A program made the translations under genes and the position numbers. A DNA stretch of 64,000 nt, taken from positions 992,001 to 1,056,000 of the forward strand of contig NZ_BTTW01000001.1 in NCBI RefSeq assembly GCF_036245865.1, in the 5' to 3' direction. Origin of the DNA: Corallococcus caeni. GTDB taxonomy: Bacteria > Myxococcota > Myxococcia > Myxococcales > Myxococcaceae. Below are positions 44,875-55,254 of this stretch, piece by piece; the stretch's first letter is position 1; the number at the start of each line of letters is the position of its first letter. Below the pieces are notes generated by a model. That model saw only the letters and a program-made list of their open reading frames with translations. It was not told the DNA's origin and ran no database searches.

Positions 44875-46526
44875 TCCGTCCGGTGCCTGCGCGCCGGGTT
44901 CTCCAACCCCACGCGGAACCAGCGGTAGCCGTAGCCCTCCAGCGTGAGCACGTGGCGCCCGTCGTCCTCGGGCCGGGAGTGGCCCTCGCTGAGCACGTTG
45001 AAGAGCGTGCACGGCTCGTCACCGCCCACGTCCAGCTTCACCGTGCAGGGCCGCGACGACAGGTTGTGCAGCACCACCATCCCGTTGCCCTTCCAGTCGT
45101 ACCGGATGGCCAGCACGCCCTTGTTGCCCGTGCGCAGCACCTTCCACGCGCCCCACCCCAATTCCGGGCACTCCTTGCGCGCGCGGATGATGCGCTCGGT
45201 CCAGTTGAGCTGCGAGGCCGGGTCGCGCCGCTGCTGCGCCACGTTCACGTGCTGGAAGCCGAAGGGGCCCTCCGACACCAGGGGCTTCACCGGCGCCTCC
45301 GCCAGCGTGAAGCCGCCGTGCGGCTCCGGGCTCCACTGCATGGGCGTTCGCACCGCCTGCCGCTCCACCAGCGCCAGGTTCTCCCCCATGCCCAGCTCGT
45401 CCCCGTACCAGAGGACCGGCGTCCCCGGCAGCGTGAACATCAGGCTGTAGGCCACCTCGATGCGGCGGCGGTCGCCGTCCAGCATCGACGCGAACCTGCG
45501 GCGCAGGCCCCGGTCATAGAGCTGCATGCCCTTGTCCGGCCCCAGCGCCTCGAAGACCTCCAGCCGGTCCTTGTCCGACAGGCGCCCCAGGTCCAGCTCG
45601 TCGTGGTTGCGCAGGAAGTTCGCCCACTGCGCGGTGTGCGGCAGCCTGGGCGCCGACTTCAGCGCCTGCACCAGCGGCGTCACGTCCCCGCGCGTGAGCG
45701 CCAGGTAGAAGTTCTGGTTCGCCAGGAAGTTGAACACCAGCTGCATGCGGTCGTTCTCGCCGAAGAACTCCATCACCTCGTCCATGGTGACGTTGGCCTC
45801 CGCGAGCAGGATGGCGTCGCCCCTTCGCCAGGACAGGAACTCGCGCATCTCCTCCAGCAGCTTGTAGGGGTCCTTCACGTCCGGGTGCTTCACGCCCTTC
45901 AGCTCGACGAGGAAGGGCACCGCGTCCACGCGGAAGCCGGACACGCCCAGCTCCAGCCAGAACCCCATGATCTTGAGGATCTGCTCGCGCACCTCCGGGT
46001 TCGCGACGTTGAGGTCGGGCTGGTAGTGGAAGAAGCGGTGGAAGTACCAGAGGCGCGCCTCCTTGTCGTACGTCCACGTGGAGGGCTGCACGCCCGGGAA
46101 GACCATGCCCTTGTTGGCGTCCTTGGGCTTCTTCTTCGCCCACACGTAGTAGTCGCGGTAGGGGCTGTCCGGGTCCTTGCGCGCCGCCTGGAACCACGGG
46201 TGCTGATCCGACGTGTGGTTCACCACCAGGTCGATGATGACGCGGATGCCGTGCAGCTTCGCCTCGTGCGTGAAGGCCACGAAGTCGCCCAGGTCTCCCA
46301 GGCGTGGGTCCACGCCGTAGTAGTCGCTGATGTCGTAGCCGTTGTCGCGGTTGGGAGTCGGCTGGAAGGGCAACAGCCACAGGCACGTGATGCCCAGGCC
46401 CGCCAGGTAGTCCAGCTTGCGCTTGAGGCCCTTGAAGTCCCCCACGCCGTCGCCGTTGCCGTCCATGAACGTCTCGACGTCGAGGCAGTAGACGACCGCG
46501 TTCTTGTACCAGAGGTCTTCAATCAT
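44862..46526 (-). CDS. GH13 family alpha-glucan enzyme (trehalose synthase-like)
   Basis: 554 residues from ATG 46526 with AAGGGAA upstream. GH13 motifs: DLVVNHTSDQHPWF (region I), GFRVDAVPF (nucleophile D201), LLAEANV (acid/base E243) and FLRNHDELDLG (D309). The N-terminal start WYKNAVVYCLDVETFMDGNG and the overall length fit trehalose synthase-type or related GH13_16/36 enzymes acting on maltose or short glucans; exact specificity cannot be read. There is no signal peptide, so it is cytoplasmic. It is divergent from the LLM flavoprotein gene (about 157 bases between starts). The terminator hairpin overlaps its 3' end. Confidence 0.85.
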   Translation of the reverse strand: MIEDLWYKNAVVYCLDVETFMDGNGDGVGDFKGLKRKLDYLAGLGITCLWLLPFQPTPNRDNGYDISDYYGVDPRLGDLGDFVAFTHEAKLHGIRVIIDLVVNHTSDQHPWFQAARKDPDSPYRDYYVWAKKKPKDANKGMVFPGVQPSTWTYDKEARLWYFHRFFHYQPDLNVANPEVREQILKIMGFWLELGVSGFRVDAVPFLVELKGVKHPDVKDPYKLLEEMREFLSWRRGDAILLAEANVTMDEVMEFFGENDRMQLVFNFLANQNFYLALTRGDVTPLVQALKSAPRLPHTAQWANFLRNHDELDLGRLSDKDRLEVFEALGPDKGMQLYDRGLRRRFASMLDGDRRRIEVAYSLMFTLPGTPVLWYGDELGMGENLALVERQAVRTPMQWSPEPHGGFTLAEAPVKPLVSEGPFGFQHVNVAQQRRDPASQLNWTERIIRARKECPELGWGAWKVLRTGNKGVLAIRYDWKGNGMVVLHNLSSRPCTVKLDVGGDEPCTLFNVLSEGHSRPEDDGRHVLTLEGYGYRWFRVGLENPARRHRTEPLP

Positions 46527-46683
46527 TCCGTTCCCTTTAGCCCTCCGCTCGCAGGCGTCGGCTGTTCGGATGAGACGGCCGTGCGGAACCCCACACCCGG
46601 GGGCAATCAGACTTCGTTCAGCCAACACTCGCGCGAGGACGGGCCTCGCGGAGGGGGCGCTCCCGCTCCAGGGTGGCGCCCGC

Positions 46684-47646
46684 ATGTCACTCATCGGCTT
46701 CCACGCGTCGCACGAACAGTTCACCCCCAGCGAACTCCTGCGCCTGTCCCAGAAGGCGGAAGCCGCGGGCTTCCAGGCCGCGCTCAACTCCGACCACTTC
46801 CACCCGTGGACGGAGGCGCAGGGCCAGAGCGGCTTCGCCTGGGCGTTCATGGGCGCCGCGCTCGCGACCACCGGGCTGTCCTTCGGCTCCGTCACCGCGC
46901 CGGGCCAGCGCTACCACCCGGCCATCGTCGCGCAGGCCCTGGCCACCCTGAACGAGATGTTCCCCGGCCGCGCGTGGATGGCGCTGGGCAGCGGCCAGTA
47001 CCTCAACGAAGCCATCACCGGCACCGGCTGGCCCGCCAAGGACCTGCGCAACGCGCGCCTCAAGGAGTGCGTGGACATCATGCGCGCCCTCTTCCGCGGT
47101 GAGACGGTGACGCACCGGGGGCTCGTCACCGTGGAGGAGGCGAAGCTCTACACGCGCCCCAGGGACATGCCGCTGCTCGTGGGCGCCGCCGTCACGCCCA
47201 GGACGGCCGAGTGGGTGGGGAGCTGGGCGGACGGCCTCATCACCACGGCCCGGCCCACGGAGGAGCTGCGCAAGGTGGTGGACGCCTTCCGCGAGGGCGG
47301 CGGCGAGGGCAAGCCGATGTTCCTCAAGGTGCAGCTGTCCTACGCGTCCGACGACGAGCTCGCCCGCGAGGGAGCCTGCAACCAGTGGGCGGCCAACATC
47401 TTCTCCAACAGCGTCCTCACCGACCTGCGCACGCCCGCGCAGTTCGCGGAGGCCGCGAGCGTGGTGCAGCCGCACGACCTGGACGGCCCGCTGCGCGTGT
47501 CCAGCAGCCTCCAGCAGCACGTGGACTGGCTGGGCGAGGACCTGCGCCTGGGCTTCGACCGGCTGTACCTGCACAACGTCAACCGCGACCAGGACGGGTT
47601 CCTCGAAGCGTTCGGCGCGAAGGTGATTCCCGCGCTCACGCGCTGA
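46684..47646 (+). CDS. LLM class (luciferase-like) flavin-dependent oxidoreductase
   Basis: 320 residues from ATG 46684. Bacterial luciferase-like TIM barrel: IGFHASHEQFTPSELL, ALNSDHFHPWTEAQGQ, FGSVTAPGQRYHPAIVAQA, ALGSGQYLNEAITG and GLITTARPTEEL. The pattern fits the non-F420 flavinoid oxidoreductase subgroup as I remember it, so FMN is the more likely cofactor. The electron acceptor and substrate are unknown. It is cytoplasmic. The divergent arrangement with the GH13 gene occurs around a short shared promoter region; a metabolic link is possible but unproven. Confidence 0.8.
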   Translation: MSLIGFHASHEQFTPSELLRLSQKAEAAGFQAALNSDHFHPWTEAQGQSGFAWAFMGAALATTGLSFGSVTAPGQRYHPAIVAQALATLNEMFPGRAWMALGSGQYLNEAITGTGWPAKDLRNARLKECVDIMRALFRGETVTHRGLVTVEEAKLYTRPRDMPLLVGAAVTPRTAEWVGSWADGLITTARPTEELRKVVDAFREGGGEGKPMFLKVQLSYASDDELAREGACNQWAANIFSNSVLTDLRTPAQFAEAASVVQPHDLDGPLRVSSSLQQHVDWLGEDLRLGFDRLYLHNVNRDQDGFLEAFGAKVIPALTR

Positions 47647-47670
47647 AGGCCGCTGGGTATGCTCGGGCGC

Positions 47671-48774
47671 ATGCCCAGCGACGTCCTGTCCCAGCAGGCC
47701 CTCAACCGCGCCCTGCTCGCGCGTCAATTGCTGCTCACGCGCGAGAAGCTGACCGTGCCGCGCGCCATCGAGCACCTGGTGGGGCTCCAGGCCCAGCTCG
47801 CGCGCCCGCCGTACCTGGCCCTGTGGTCCCGGCTCCAGGGCTTCCAGCGCGACAGCCTCACGAAGCTGGCGCTGAAGCGCGAGCTGGCGCGCGGCACGAT
47901 GATGCGCGGCACGCTGCACCTGATGACCGCGAAGGACTACCTGCGCTACCGCGGCCTCTTCGTGCCCCTGCTCACCGCCGCCATGCGCTCCGTGCTGAAG
48001 GAGCGCGCCACGGCGCTGGACCTGCCCGCGCTGCTGGCCACCGCGAAGCCCTTTCTTGAAGAGCAGCCCCGCACCTTCGAGGAGGTGCGCGCGCATCTGC
48101 TGAAGCACCACGTGGGCGGGGACGAGCGGGCCATGGGCTTCGCCACGCGCATGCTGCTGCCCCTGGTCCAGGTGCCCGAGGAGGGGCTGGAGTGGGGTTG
48201 GCCGGGCAACGCCGGCTTCACGCTGGCGGAGTCCTGGCTGGGAGAGAAGCTCTCCACCGACGACGACGCGTCCCCGCTGGTGCTGCGCTACCTGGCCGCC
48301 TTCGGCCCCGCCACGGTGGCGGACATGCAGGCCTGGTCCGGCATCAAGCCGCTGAAGGACGCCTTCGAGAAGGTGCGCGGCAAGCTGGTGGAACTCCGCG
48401 ACGCGAAGAAGCGCGTCCTCTTCGACTTGCCCAAGGCCCCGCGCCCGCCCGAGGACACACCCGCGCCGGTGCGCTTCCTGCCGGACTTCGACAACCTCAT
48501 CCTTGCCCACGCGGACCGCACCCGCGTCGTCCCCGAGGAGCACCGCGCGCTGCTGTCGACGAAGAACCTGCGCGTGCTGAACGTGTTCCTGGTGGACGGG
48601 CGCACCGCGGGCACCTGGACCACCGAGCGCAAGATGGGCGCAGCGACGCTGGTCTGCAACGCCTTCGATGCACTGAAGAAGCCCGTCCGCGACGCGCTGG
48701 TGCAGGAGGGCGAGGACCTCCTGCGCTTCAGCGACCCGGACGCCGCGAAGGTGGCGGTGACGTTCGCGAAGTAG
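47671..48774 (+). CDS. Winged-helix DNA-binding protein (HTH_42/YcaQ-like)
   Basis: 367 residues from ATG 47671; ATG 47659 is an in-frame alternative. N-terminal ALNRALLARQLLL and EHLVGLQAQLARPPYLALWSR are the signature of the HTH_42 winged-helix family, whose better-studied members are DNA glycosylases for interstrand crosslinks (YcaQ/AlkX type). The C-terminal part (VRFLPDFDNLILAHADRTR, then NVFLVDGRTAGTW) matches the family's conserved core. A role in DNA repair is possible; the family-specific catalytic QxQ/QxD motif reads GLQAQLAR here. It stands 13-25 bases after the LLM gene, so it may be co-transcribed. Confidence 0.8.
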   Translation: MPSDVLSQQALNRALLARQLLLTREKLTVPRAIEHLVGLQAQLARPPYLALWSRLQGFQRDSLTKLALKRELARGTMMRGTLHLMTAKDYLRYRGLFVPLLTAAMRSVLKERATALDLPALLATAKPFLEEQPRTFEEVRAHLLKHHVGGDERAMGFATRMLLPLVQVPEEGLEWGWPGNAGFTLAESWLGEKLSTDDDASPLVLRYLAAFGPATVADMQAWSGIKPLKDAFEKVRGKLVELRDAKKRVLFDLPKAPRPPEDTPAPVRFLPDFDNLILAHADRTRVVPEEHRALLSTKNLRVLNVFLVDGRTAGTWTTERKMGAATLVCNAFDALKKPVRDALVQEGEDLLRFSDPDAAKVAVTFAK

Positions 48775-48999
48775 TGCCGGGAGTCCTCACGACGACGTGC
48801 CCCCCGACAAGGTGACGACGGCGCCAAACCCTGGAGCGCACCGGGCTGGGAGACGACAGCCAACAATCGGAAGTCCCGATTTTCGACGGCTCACATGCCC
48901 CAGGGGGCCTTCATCGCCCGGTTGGGCCGAGGCATCGGCTCCGGCGGTTATGACCGGGCTCTGCACCTCGCATCGGAGTGCAGCCAGGAGGCGCGAGCG

Positions 49000-50313
49000 A
49001 TGGGCAACCGCGGGTGGGCGGTGCTGTGGCTATGGCTTCTGCCTCTTCGAGGGGAGGCCGCGGCGTCTTCCGACTCCGAGCCCGCGCCGCCAACGCGCTC
49101 CTGGTCTTCACTGGCACGGCTGGAGGTGGCGACGCTCGCGCTCCTTCCGCGCTCAGGCGACGGTGAGACCGAAGGCTTCGTCCAACTGGAGCCCACGCTC
49201 ATCCTGGATGGCGGCCCGGAGTTCGGGCTCAACCTGGGCGCCCCCATCCGACTGCGAGCATGGGGCGGCCCGGGCCGCGTGCGACGCGAGGACTGGGACC
49301 GTCTCTCCGATTGGGGCCAACTCGTACGTGGCCTCAAGCTGGGCTCGGACGCTGCGCCCGTGGGTATCTGGCTGGGGGCCCTGGAGGATTACAGCCTGCT
49401 GTCGGCGCATCTGGTGCGCCGCTACTCCAACAGGACGAATCCTGACTACCACCCCGCGGGCGGCTTCCTCACGGGCACCGCGGGACCGCTCTACACGGAG
49501 GCCTTCGCCTCCGATGTGCTGGGCGCGCGGATGATGGGGGGAGAGGTCGCGCTGGACGTGGGACGCGTTCTCCTTGGATCCGGCGAGTCGCAGGGGCGCT
49601 ACTCGCTCGCTGTTTCGACCGTGCATGACTGGGGACGGGCCGGAGGGAATGCGCCTTCCGTGACGCTGGCGCACCTGGATGGAACGGCGGTGGTGCTCAG
49701 GCGCCCGGGCATTGAAGCGCACCTCTTGGCGGGTTGGGGAGGACGGCCGGGTGTCGGAGGCGCCTGGGGCGCGGTGCTGGGCGTAGGGGCGGATGCGGTG
49801 ACACCGACACATGACGTGTCGCTGCGCCTGGAGGCACGCAGGCAGCAGGGTGGCTTCCGGCAGGGCTTCTTCGGTCCGGATTACGAACTGGCGCGCTTCC
49901 AGTCAGCGGACCCGGCAGGGGTGCCGTTGGCCTCCGCCCGCTTCCCGGACGGGTACTCGCTCCAGGCGGAAGCGCGGGTGGGTTGGGATGCCGTGGGCTA
50001 TCGCGGCCTGCAACGGCACCTGTCGCTATCGCTGAGCGCGGAAGCCTTCTCCTGGGGCCGCATGGATGCGGACGGGCGCGTGGCGGTGCAGTTCCTGGAG
50101 CGCAGCCTGGAGGTCGCGGTGAAGGGGCTCGGTGTGGGAATGGGCCAGCCCGGGGCGCGCTACCTGGGCGCGGCGGAAGCGCGCTGGCGAATCCTGGCGG
50201 GGAAGCTCTATGCGGTGGCCACGGGGGGGACGCTGTTGTTCCCGGAAGGTGACGGGACGCTGCGTCCGGGGGCTTTCGCGTCGGTGGGCCTGGGGGCGGA
50301 CAATGCGCGTTGA
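49000..50313 (+). CDS. Secreted beta-rich protein upstream of Sit-like toxin (SitB position)
   Basis: 437 residues from ATG 49000 with GGAGG nine bases upstream. Signal peptide (AVLWLWLLPLRGEAAAS). The mature part is built of alternating hydrophobic beta strands with many Gly and aromatic residues (LSLSLSAEAFSWG, RLEARRQQGGFRQG) and ends in ASVGLGADNAR. This looks like an outer-membrane barrel or beta-sandwich. I do not recognise a family by sequence. Its stop overlaps the lipoprotein toxin gene by 11 bases, and the order partner-lipoprotein-immunity matches sitB-sitA-sitI of Myxococcus. Homology to SitB was not tested, so the role is inference. Confidence 0.6.
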   Translation: MGNRGWAVLWLWLLPLRGEAAASSDSEPAPPTRSWSSLARLEVATLALLPRSGDGETEGFVQLEPTLILDGGPEFGLNLGAPIRLRAWGGPGRVRREDWDRLSDWGQLVRGLKLGSDAAPVGIWLGALEDYSLLSAHLVRRYSNRTNPDYHPAGGFLTGTAGPLYTEAFASDVLGARMMGGEVALDVGRVLLGSGESQGRYSLAVSTVHDWGRAGGNAPSVTLAHLDGTAVVLRRPGIEAHLLAGWGGRPGVGGAWGAVLGVGADAVTPTHDVSLRLEARRQQGGFRQGFFGPDYELARFQSADPAGVPLASARFPDGYSLQAEARVGWDAVGYRGLQRHLSLSLSAEAFSWGRMDADGRVAVQFLERSLEVAVKGLGVGMGQPGARYLGAAEARWRILAGKLYAVATGGTLLFPEGDGTLRPGAFASVGLGADNAR

Positions 50314-51862
50314 CGCCCTGCTCGCGTGCGTGGCCCTCCTCTTCACCGGTTGTGCCTCGGTGCCTGCCGGGCACGGAAGGACGCTGAGCTACACGTCCAG
50401 CACGGCCACGGACGCCCCTGGGGCGCGAGTGTCGAACGACGAGGCGCCGCACGCATCCGCGCCAGTGCCGCGCGTCACACCTCCCGAGGAGGCGCCGCCG
50501 CTGTACCGCCGCAAGGCCGTGCGCGAAGTGGTGACGGGAGCGAGCCCTGTTCGCGCGGTGGCCATGGCGGACGCCCCCCGTCCCGACGACGTGCAACCGG
50601 ACGGCTGGGAGCAGTTGCTGACGAACGCGGGGCTGGAGGCGCGCGACGAACGGCCCCTGGGAGGCGTCCTGACACCCGCACAGGCCGCGCGTCTGCTGGG
50701 GGTGCTGCTGGGCAAGACCGTCACGTTGCGCACCTTCCCGCCTCGGATGGCCGCAGGATTCCTTCTGCGAGAGGTGATGGAGGGAGGCGAAGTCAGGCGG
50801 CAGGAGTTGTTGCTGCGGGTGGAGCGCTTCTCCCGGGCACAGATCGCGGTGCTGCGACCCGACGGCTATCTGGCGTGGGCCCTCAACGGACGCACCCAGC
50901 AGAAGGTTGCAACGGTTGAATGGAAGGACGGCGCCTTCCGCGCGCATGGCTTCGAGCTGGGCCGCTTCTACAGCGGCAGGAGCGGCGTCTTCCGGGCCGT
51001 GGACGCACAGCTCCAGCCTTCGGATTGGCGCCCCCTGGCCGAGGTGTACGACGACGCGGACGTCATCAGCCGCACCCTGGATGGAGCGGAGGATGCGTTC
51101 GCGGAGCTGTACCACGCACTGGGCCAGTTGCTCACGCGACCCGTGGACAGCATCGCGGGGCTGAGCCACCTGCCCGCGGGAGTGGCGGCGCTCATCGCGT
51201 CATCGCCCGCGTACTCGGGGCGCTTCCAGTCCATGACCCGTGGCGAGCAGATCCGCGAAGTGTCGCGGCTCACGACGGGGATGCTCTTCACCTGGGGCGC
51301 GGCGTCGGCCACGACGCGAACGCTGAAGGGAATCGCGGTGGGCGCGGAGGCCACGGTGCCGGTGCTCTCGTTATCAGCGGAGGGTGTGCTGGCGCTGGAG
51401 AGAATCGCGGTGCCAGCGGGCCGCGCGACGGCGGTGTTGAGCGTCGGTCCCGGGGCAGCCATCATCCTCCAGCGAGTCGATGACGCAGCGGGCTCGGGAG
51501 GTGGTGGCGGCGGAGACTCACAGGGGCCCGCGCCGTCGAGTGGGCCGAAGGGCTATTCGTCCTTCAAGTCCTTCAAACGGGCCATGGGACCGGCCGGTGA
51601 GGGAAAGGAGTGGCATCACATCGTGGAGCAGACGGAAGGAAACGCGGCTCGCTTCGGGCCACAGGCGCTCCACAACCGGGAGAACGTCGTCCCACTCGAC
51701 AAGGGGCTTCACTCTGGAGTCAGCGCCCTGTTCTCCTCGAAGCGATTCGACATCACCAACACCTTCACGACAGTGCGAGAATGGTTGAGCACTCAGTCCT
51801 TCGAAGTTCAACGTGACTTCGGCCTTCGGGCCATTGAGAACGTGAAGAATGGGGTCTGGTGA
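50303..51862 (+). CDS. Sit-like polymorphic lipoprotein toxin with C-terminal HNH-type domain
   Basis: 519 residues from ATG 50303. Lipobox ALLFTGC (C17) sends it to the outer membrane. The body (about 80-390) is helical and conserved-looking. A Gly/Ser/Pro linker (SGGGGGGD and following, about 393-415) precedes a C-terminal tip of about 100 residues with WHHIVEQ (H438, H439), HNRENVVPL and LHSGV, the His/Asn pattern of HNH/treble-clef nucleases such as AHH-type toxins. G+C falls to about 52-57% in the last 150 bases, which fits tip exchange. Sit lipoprotein toxins are passed between kin by TraAB outer-membrane exchange. The next gene, overlapping by three bases, is the expected immunity gene. 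Confidence 0.75.
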   Translation: MRVDALLACVALLFTGCASVPAGHGRTLSYTSSTATDAPGARVSNDEAPHASAPVPRVTPPEEAPPLYRRKAVREVVTGASPVRAVAMADAPRPDDVQPDGWEQLLTNAGLEARDERPLGGVLTPAQAARLLGVLLGKTVTLRTFPPRMAAGFLLREVMEGGEVRRQELLLRVERFSRAQIAVLRPDGYLAWALNGRTQQKVATVEWKDGAFRAHGFELGRFYSGRSGVFRAVDAQLQPSDWRPLAEVYDDADVISRTLDGAEDAFAELYHALGQLLTRPVDSIAGLSHLPAGVAALIASSPAYSGRFQSMTRGEQIREVSRLTTGMLFTWGAASATTRTLKGIAVGAEATVPVLSLSAEGVLALERIAVPAGRATAVLSVGPGAAIILQRVDDAAGSGGGGGGDSQGPAPSSGPKGYSSFKSFKRAMGPAGEGKEWHHIVEQTEGNAARFGPQALHNRENVVPLDKGLHSGVSALFSSKRFDITNTFTTVREWLSTQSFEVQRDFGLRAIENVKNGVW

Positions 51863-52212
51863 TGTCGCTTGAGAAGTTCGTGGAGCAGTTCGCCCAGAGC
51901 ATCGCGGCTCAGACGGACTGCATCCTCCGGGGGGATGCAAGGGCGGGCAATCAGCACGCCGAAAAGGCGCTTGCCGCGTTCATGTCTTTGCGCGAGAGGG
52001 GCGATGCGGGCCGTGACGCATTGGCAGCGCTGTTTTCGCACGCCCGTATGGATGTCAGGGTCACTGCGGCTGCGTTCCTGCTTCGGCATAAGACCGCCGA
52101 AGCCACAGCGGTCCTGGAAGATGCAGCAAAGGGCCAAGGTCTAGCGGCCCTTGGAGCCCAGCAAACCTTGCGGAATTGGCAGAATGGTTCGTGGGCTCTC
52201 GACCTTGCCTGA
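51862..52212 (+). CDS. DUF2019-like immunity protein
   Basis: 116 residues; ATG overlaps the toxin stop (TGATG). DUF2019 pattern: an N-terminal helix with FAQSIAAQTDCILRGDARAGN, a central RVTAAAFLLRH and a closing AQQTLRNWQNGSW. No signal peptide or membrane segment, so it is cytoplasmic, as needed to block a nuclease tip. Coupling to the toxin gene and lower G+C than neighbours support a toxin-immunity pair. DUF2019 proteins are frequent partners of polymorphic toxins. The assignment as immunity protein is by position and family, not proven. Confidence 0.75.
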   Translation: MSLEKFVEQFAQSIAAQTDCILRGDARAGNQHAEKALAAFMSLRERGDAGRDALAALFSHARMDVRVTAAAFLLRHKTAEATAVLEDAAKGQGLAALGAQQTLRNWQNGSWALDLA

Positions 52213-52237
52213 TGAGTAACCTGTCACAGGGAACTCT

Positions 52238-55183
52238 TCACGCGAACAGCTGGAGCAGGTCCTCGCGGGTGATGGCGGCGGCGCCGGAGGCCTCGCTGAG
52301 CGCGGCTTCGAACAGGGCGCGCTTCTTCTCCTGGAGGCCCAGGATCTTCTCCTCCACCGTGCCCTGGGACACCAGCCGGTAGACCATCACCGGCCGCTCC
52401 TGCCCGATGCGGTGCGCACGGTCCGCCGCCTGCGCCTCCACCGCCGGGTTCCACCACGGGTCCATCAGGAACACGTGGTCCGCCGCCGTCAGGTTCAGGC
52501 CCGTGCCGCCGGCCTTCAGCGACATCAGCAGCACCGGCGCGCCGTCCTGTCCCTGGAAACGGGACGTCACCTCGCCTCGGTTCGCCGTCGCGCCGTCCAG
52601 CCGCTCGAAGCCGATGCCCGCTTCCTTGAGCCCCGGCTCGATGAGATCCAACAGCGACGTCCACTGCGAGAACACCAGCGCCTTGTGCCCTTCCGACACC
52701 GCCGTCTCCAGTGCATCCACCAGCGTCTGCACCTTGGAGGACGTCTTCGCGTGCTGGCCCGGCACCAGCGCGGAGTGGCAGGCCGCCTGCCGCAGCCGCA
52801 AGAGCGCCTCCAGCGCCTTGAGCACGCTGCCCCCCTCGTTGAGCAGCGCCACCACTTCCGCGCGCGTCGCGGCCATCACCGCGTCGTAGACGGAGCGCTC
52901 GCGCTCATCCAGCTGCACGTGCATCACGGAGTCCGTGCGCGGCGGCAGCTCCGGCGCCACGTCCTTCTTGAGGCGGCGCAGGATGAACGGGCGGATCCGG
53001 CGGCGCAGGCCTTCCGCCGCGCCCGGCTTGCCGTCCGCGATGGGCTGCGCCGTCTTCTCCTCGAACTGGCGGCGGCCGCCCAGGAGGCCCGGGTTGGTGA
53101 AGTGCATCAGGCTCCAGAGCTCGTCCAGGCGGTTCTCCAGCGGCGTGCCGCTGAGCGCGAGCCGCAGGTTCGCCTTGAGCCCGAACGCCGCGCGCGACAC
53201 CTGGCTCTCCGGGTTCTTGATGGCCTGGGCCTCGTCCAGCACCACCGCCTCCCACGTGGGCGCGCCCAGCACCGGCGCGTCCAGGCGCAGCAGCGCGTAC
53301 GTGGTGAGCGTGATGTCCGCCGTGGGGTCCAGCTTGCGGCCGGGGCCGTGGTACACGCAGACCTTCAGCGACGGCCGGAAGCGCTGCAGCTCCGCCACCC
53401 AGTTGGGCAGCACGCTCGTGGGGCACACCACCAGCGACTTCGGGCCCAGGATGCAGATGGTCTGGAGCGTCTTTCCCAGGCCCATGTCGTCCGCGAGGAT
53501 GCCGCCCAGCCCCGCGCCCTTGAGGAACGACAGCCAGCTGACGCCCTGCTGCTGGTACGCGCGCAGCGTGGCGTTGAGCTCCGCGGGCAGCACCGGCGGC
53601 GGCAGCTTCTCGAAGCCCTCCACCAGCGGGGCCAGCCTGTCCAGGCCCGGAGGCGGCGGCTGATCCAACGACTCACACAGCTGCGTCAGCTCCGGCAGCG
53701 CGTGGTTCGCGACGCGCCCGTCCGCCTGACGCGCGGCCAGCAGGGCCGCGACGCGCTGCCCGTTCTTGTCCAGCCACGCGCGCGGCAGCGGCGCCCAGCC
53801 GCCTCCGTCCAGCGGCACCAGCCCCAGCCCTTCCGTCCACGCCCGCACCACGGCCGCGGCGTCCACCGTGCGCGCGCCGCCCTTGCCACCCTCCACCTCG
53901 AACTCCAGCGTGAAGCGCACCTCCGGCACGCCCGCGCCGGACGCGCCGCCCTCCACGCGCAGCGACGGCTTGAGGCGCATGTCCGGGCTGACGATGCCCG
54001 CCGCGTCGCCGCCCAGGTCGCCCCGGAACTTCCGCAGCTTGTCCGCGAAGCGCATCATCTCCGGGCCCTGCACCGTGAGCCTTCGGCCGGGCACCAGGTT
54101 CAGCTCGTCGCGCAGCTGGTGCAGCAGCTTCTGCTCCGCGGCCTCGTCGCGCAGCGGCACCGCGCCGCGCAGGTACACCATGCGCCCGTTGTCGATGCGC
54201 ACCGACGGCGGCGCGCCGTACACCAGCGTGGGCAGCACCGACAGGCCCTGGGTGAGCTGGTTCAGCTCCAGGAGGATGCGCGGCTTCAGGTCGCGGTCCA
54301 GCGCCGGCAGGCGGCGGCTCTTCATGTCCACCGGCATGCGCCGCGCCAGCTCCGGCAGAATCTTCGCGGACAGTTCGCCCAGCTGCTCCGGCGAATAGGT
54401 GCGCACCAGCGGCAGGTGCTGGAGCCACGCGCCCGTCATCGCCGTCTCGCCCAGGCGCACCAGCGACTCCGCCGTCAGCGCGACGCCGGGGCTCACCACC
54501 TCCGTGATGCGCGGGTCGCGCGTGATGGTGATGACCCACTGCTGGCCCCGGTCCTCCACCTTCGCGCGCGGGGGCAGCACCTCGCTGGACACCGCCACGG
54601 GCCGGCCGTCCAGCAGCACGTTGCGCGCGGGCTCCAGGGCCCTGAGCAGCGCGTCCAGCTTCTCCGCCAGCAGCGGCCCCCGGGTGCGCCGCTCCAGCAG
54701 GCGCTCCATCACCAGGTCCACCTGCTCCACCTGCAACGTGACGCCGCCCTGGGGCTTCGCGATGCGGCCCGTCAGGTCCTCCAGCGGCTCCTCCGTGCCG
54801 TCCGCGTGCGCCAGGACGCGGTGCAGCTGGAGTCCCCCCTCCACGCGCGTGAAGCGGTACACCACGCGCGACCAGCGCTCGGCCACCGCCTCCAGCGGCG
54901 CGTCCTGCTTCTCCGCCTTGTCCAGGGAGATGGCCGCCGCGACGACGTGCTCGCACGGGTCCACCGGGCTGGGGCAGTCGCACTCCCACGCCTCGTCGCC
55001 TGGGTAGAGCACGACGGTGAAGGCCACCGCGCGGCCCGTTACCTTCACGCGCAGCTCTATCTCCGAGGCCGTGCGCGACTGGAGCGCCACCGCGCCATCT
55101 CGCGCGAGGCTGACGCCCCTGGACCAGAGGCCCGGTTTGGCTTCTTTGCGGACGGCTTCGAGGAGCTGGGTGTTCTCGGACAT
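52238..55183 (-). CDS. SNF2 family helicase with SWIM zinc finger
   Basis: 981 residues from ATG 55183. The N-terminal SWIM zinc finger has [13 protein letters not shown] (C68, C70, C77, H79), with a long middle region. The SNF2 helicase core is C-terminal: [12 protein letters not shown] (Walker A), [11 protein letters not shown] (DEAQ variant of DEAH box), [13 protein letters not shown] and HLKR-like [10 protein letters not shown], then the second lobe with [28 protein letters not shown] and [21 protein letters not shown]-dependent remodelling or translocation on DNA; partner proteins are unknown. It converges with the Sit-like locus, with 25 bases between stops. Confidence 0.9.
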   Translation of the reverse strand: MSENTQLLEAVRKEAKPGLWSRGVSLARDGAVALQSRTASEIELRVKVTGRAVAFTVVLYPGDEAWECDCPSPVDPCEHVVAAAISLDKAEKQDAPLEAVAERWSRVVYRFTRVEGGLQLHRVLAHADGTEEPLEDLTGRIAKPQGGVTLQVEQVDLVMERLLERRTRGPLLAEKLDALLRALEPARNVLLDGRPVAVSSEVLPPRAKVEDRGQQWVITITRDPRITEVVSPGVALTAESLVRLGETAMTGAWLQHLPLVRTYSPEQLGELSAKILPELARRMPVDMKSRRLPALDRDLKPRILLELNQLTQGLSVLPTLVYGAPPSVRIDNGRMVYLRGAVPLRDEAAEQKLLHQLRDELNLVPGRRLTVQGPEMMRFADKLRKFRGDLGGDAAGIVSPDMRLKPSLRVEGGASGAGVPEVRFTLEFEVEGGKGGARTVDAAAVVRAWTEGLGLVPLDGGGWAPLPRAWLDKNGQRVAALLAARQADGRVANHALPELTQLCESLDQPPPPGLDRLAPLVEGFEKLPPPVLPAELNATLRAYQQQGVSWLSFLKGAGLGGILADDMGLGKTLQTICILGPKSLVVCPTSVLPNWVAELQRFRPSLKVCVYHGPGRKLDPTADITLTTYALLRLDAPVLGAPTWEAVVLDEAQAIKNPESQVSRAAFGLKANLRLALSGTPLENRLDELWSLMHFTNPGLLGGRRQFEEKTAQPIADGKPGAAEGLRRRIRPFILRRLKKDVAPELPPRTDSVMHVQLDERERSVYDAVMAATRAEVVALLNEGGSVLKALEALLRLRQAACHSALVPGQHAKTSSKVQTLVDALETAVSEGHKALVFSQWTSLLDLIEPGLKEAGIGFERLDGATANRGEVTSRFQGQDGAPVLLMSLKAGGTGLNLTAADHVFLMDPWWNPAVEAQAADRAHRIGQERPVMVYRLVSQGTVEEKILGLQEKKRALFEAALSEASGAAAITREDLLQLFA

Positions 55184-55254
55184 GGCGGGGACGGCTTCCC
55201 TACGCCCCGCCACGCCCTCGCGCAACGTCGGATGCGCTCCGTCTGACGGCCAGG

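Noticed and set aside
52412..55246. A 944-residue plus-strand frame opposite the SNF2 helicase
   Set aside because: Shadow of the helicase gene; His/Arg/Gln-rich and featureless.
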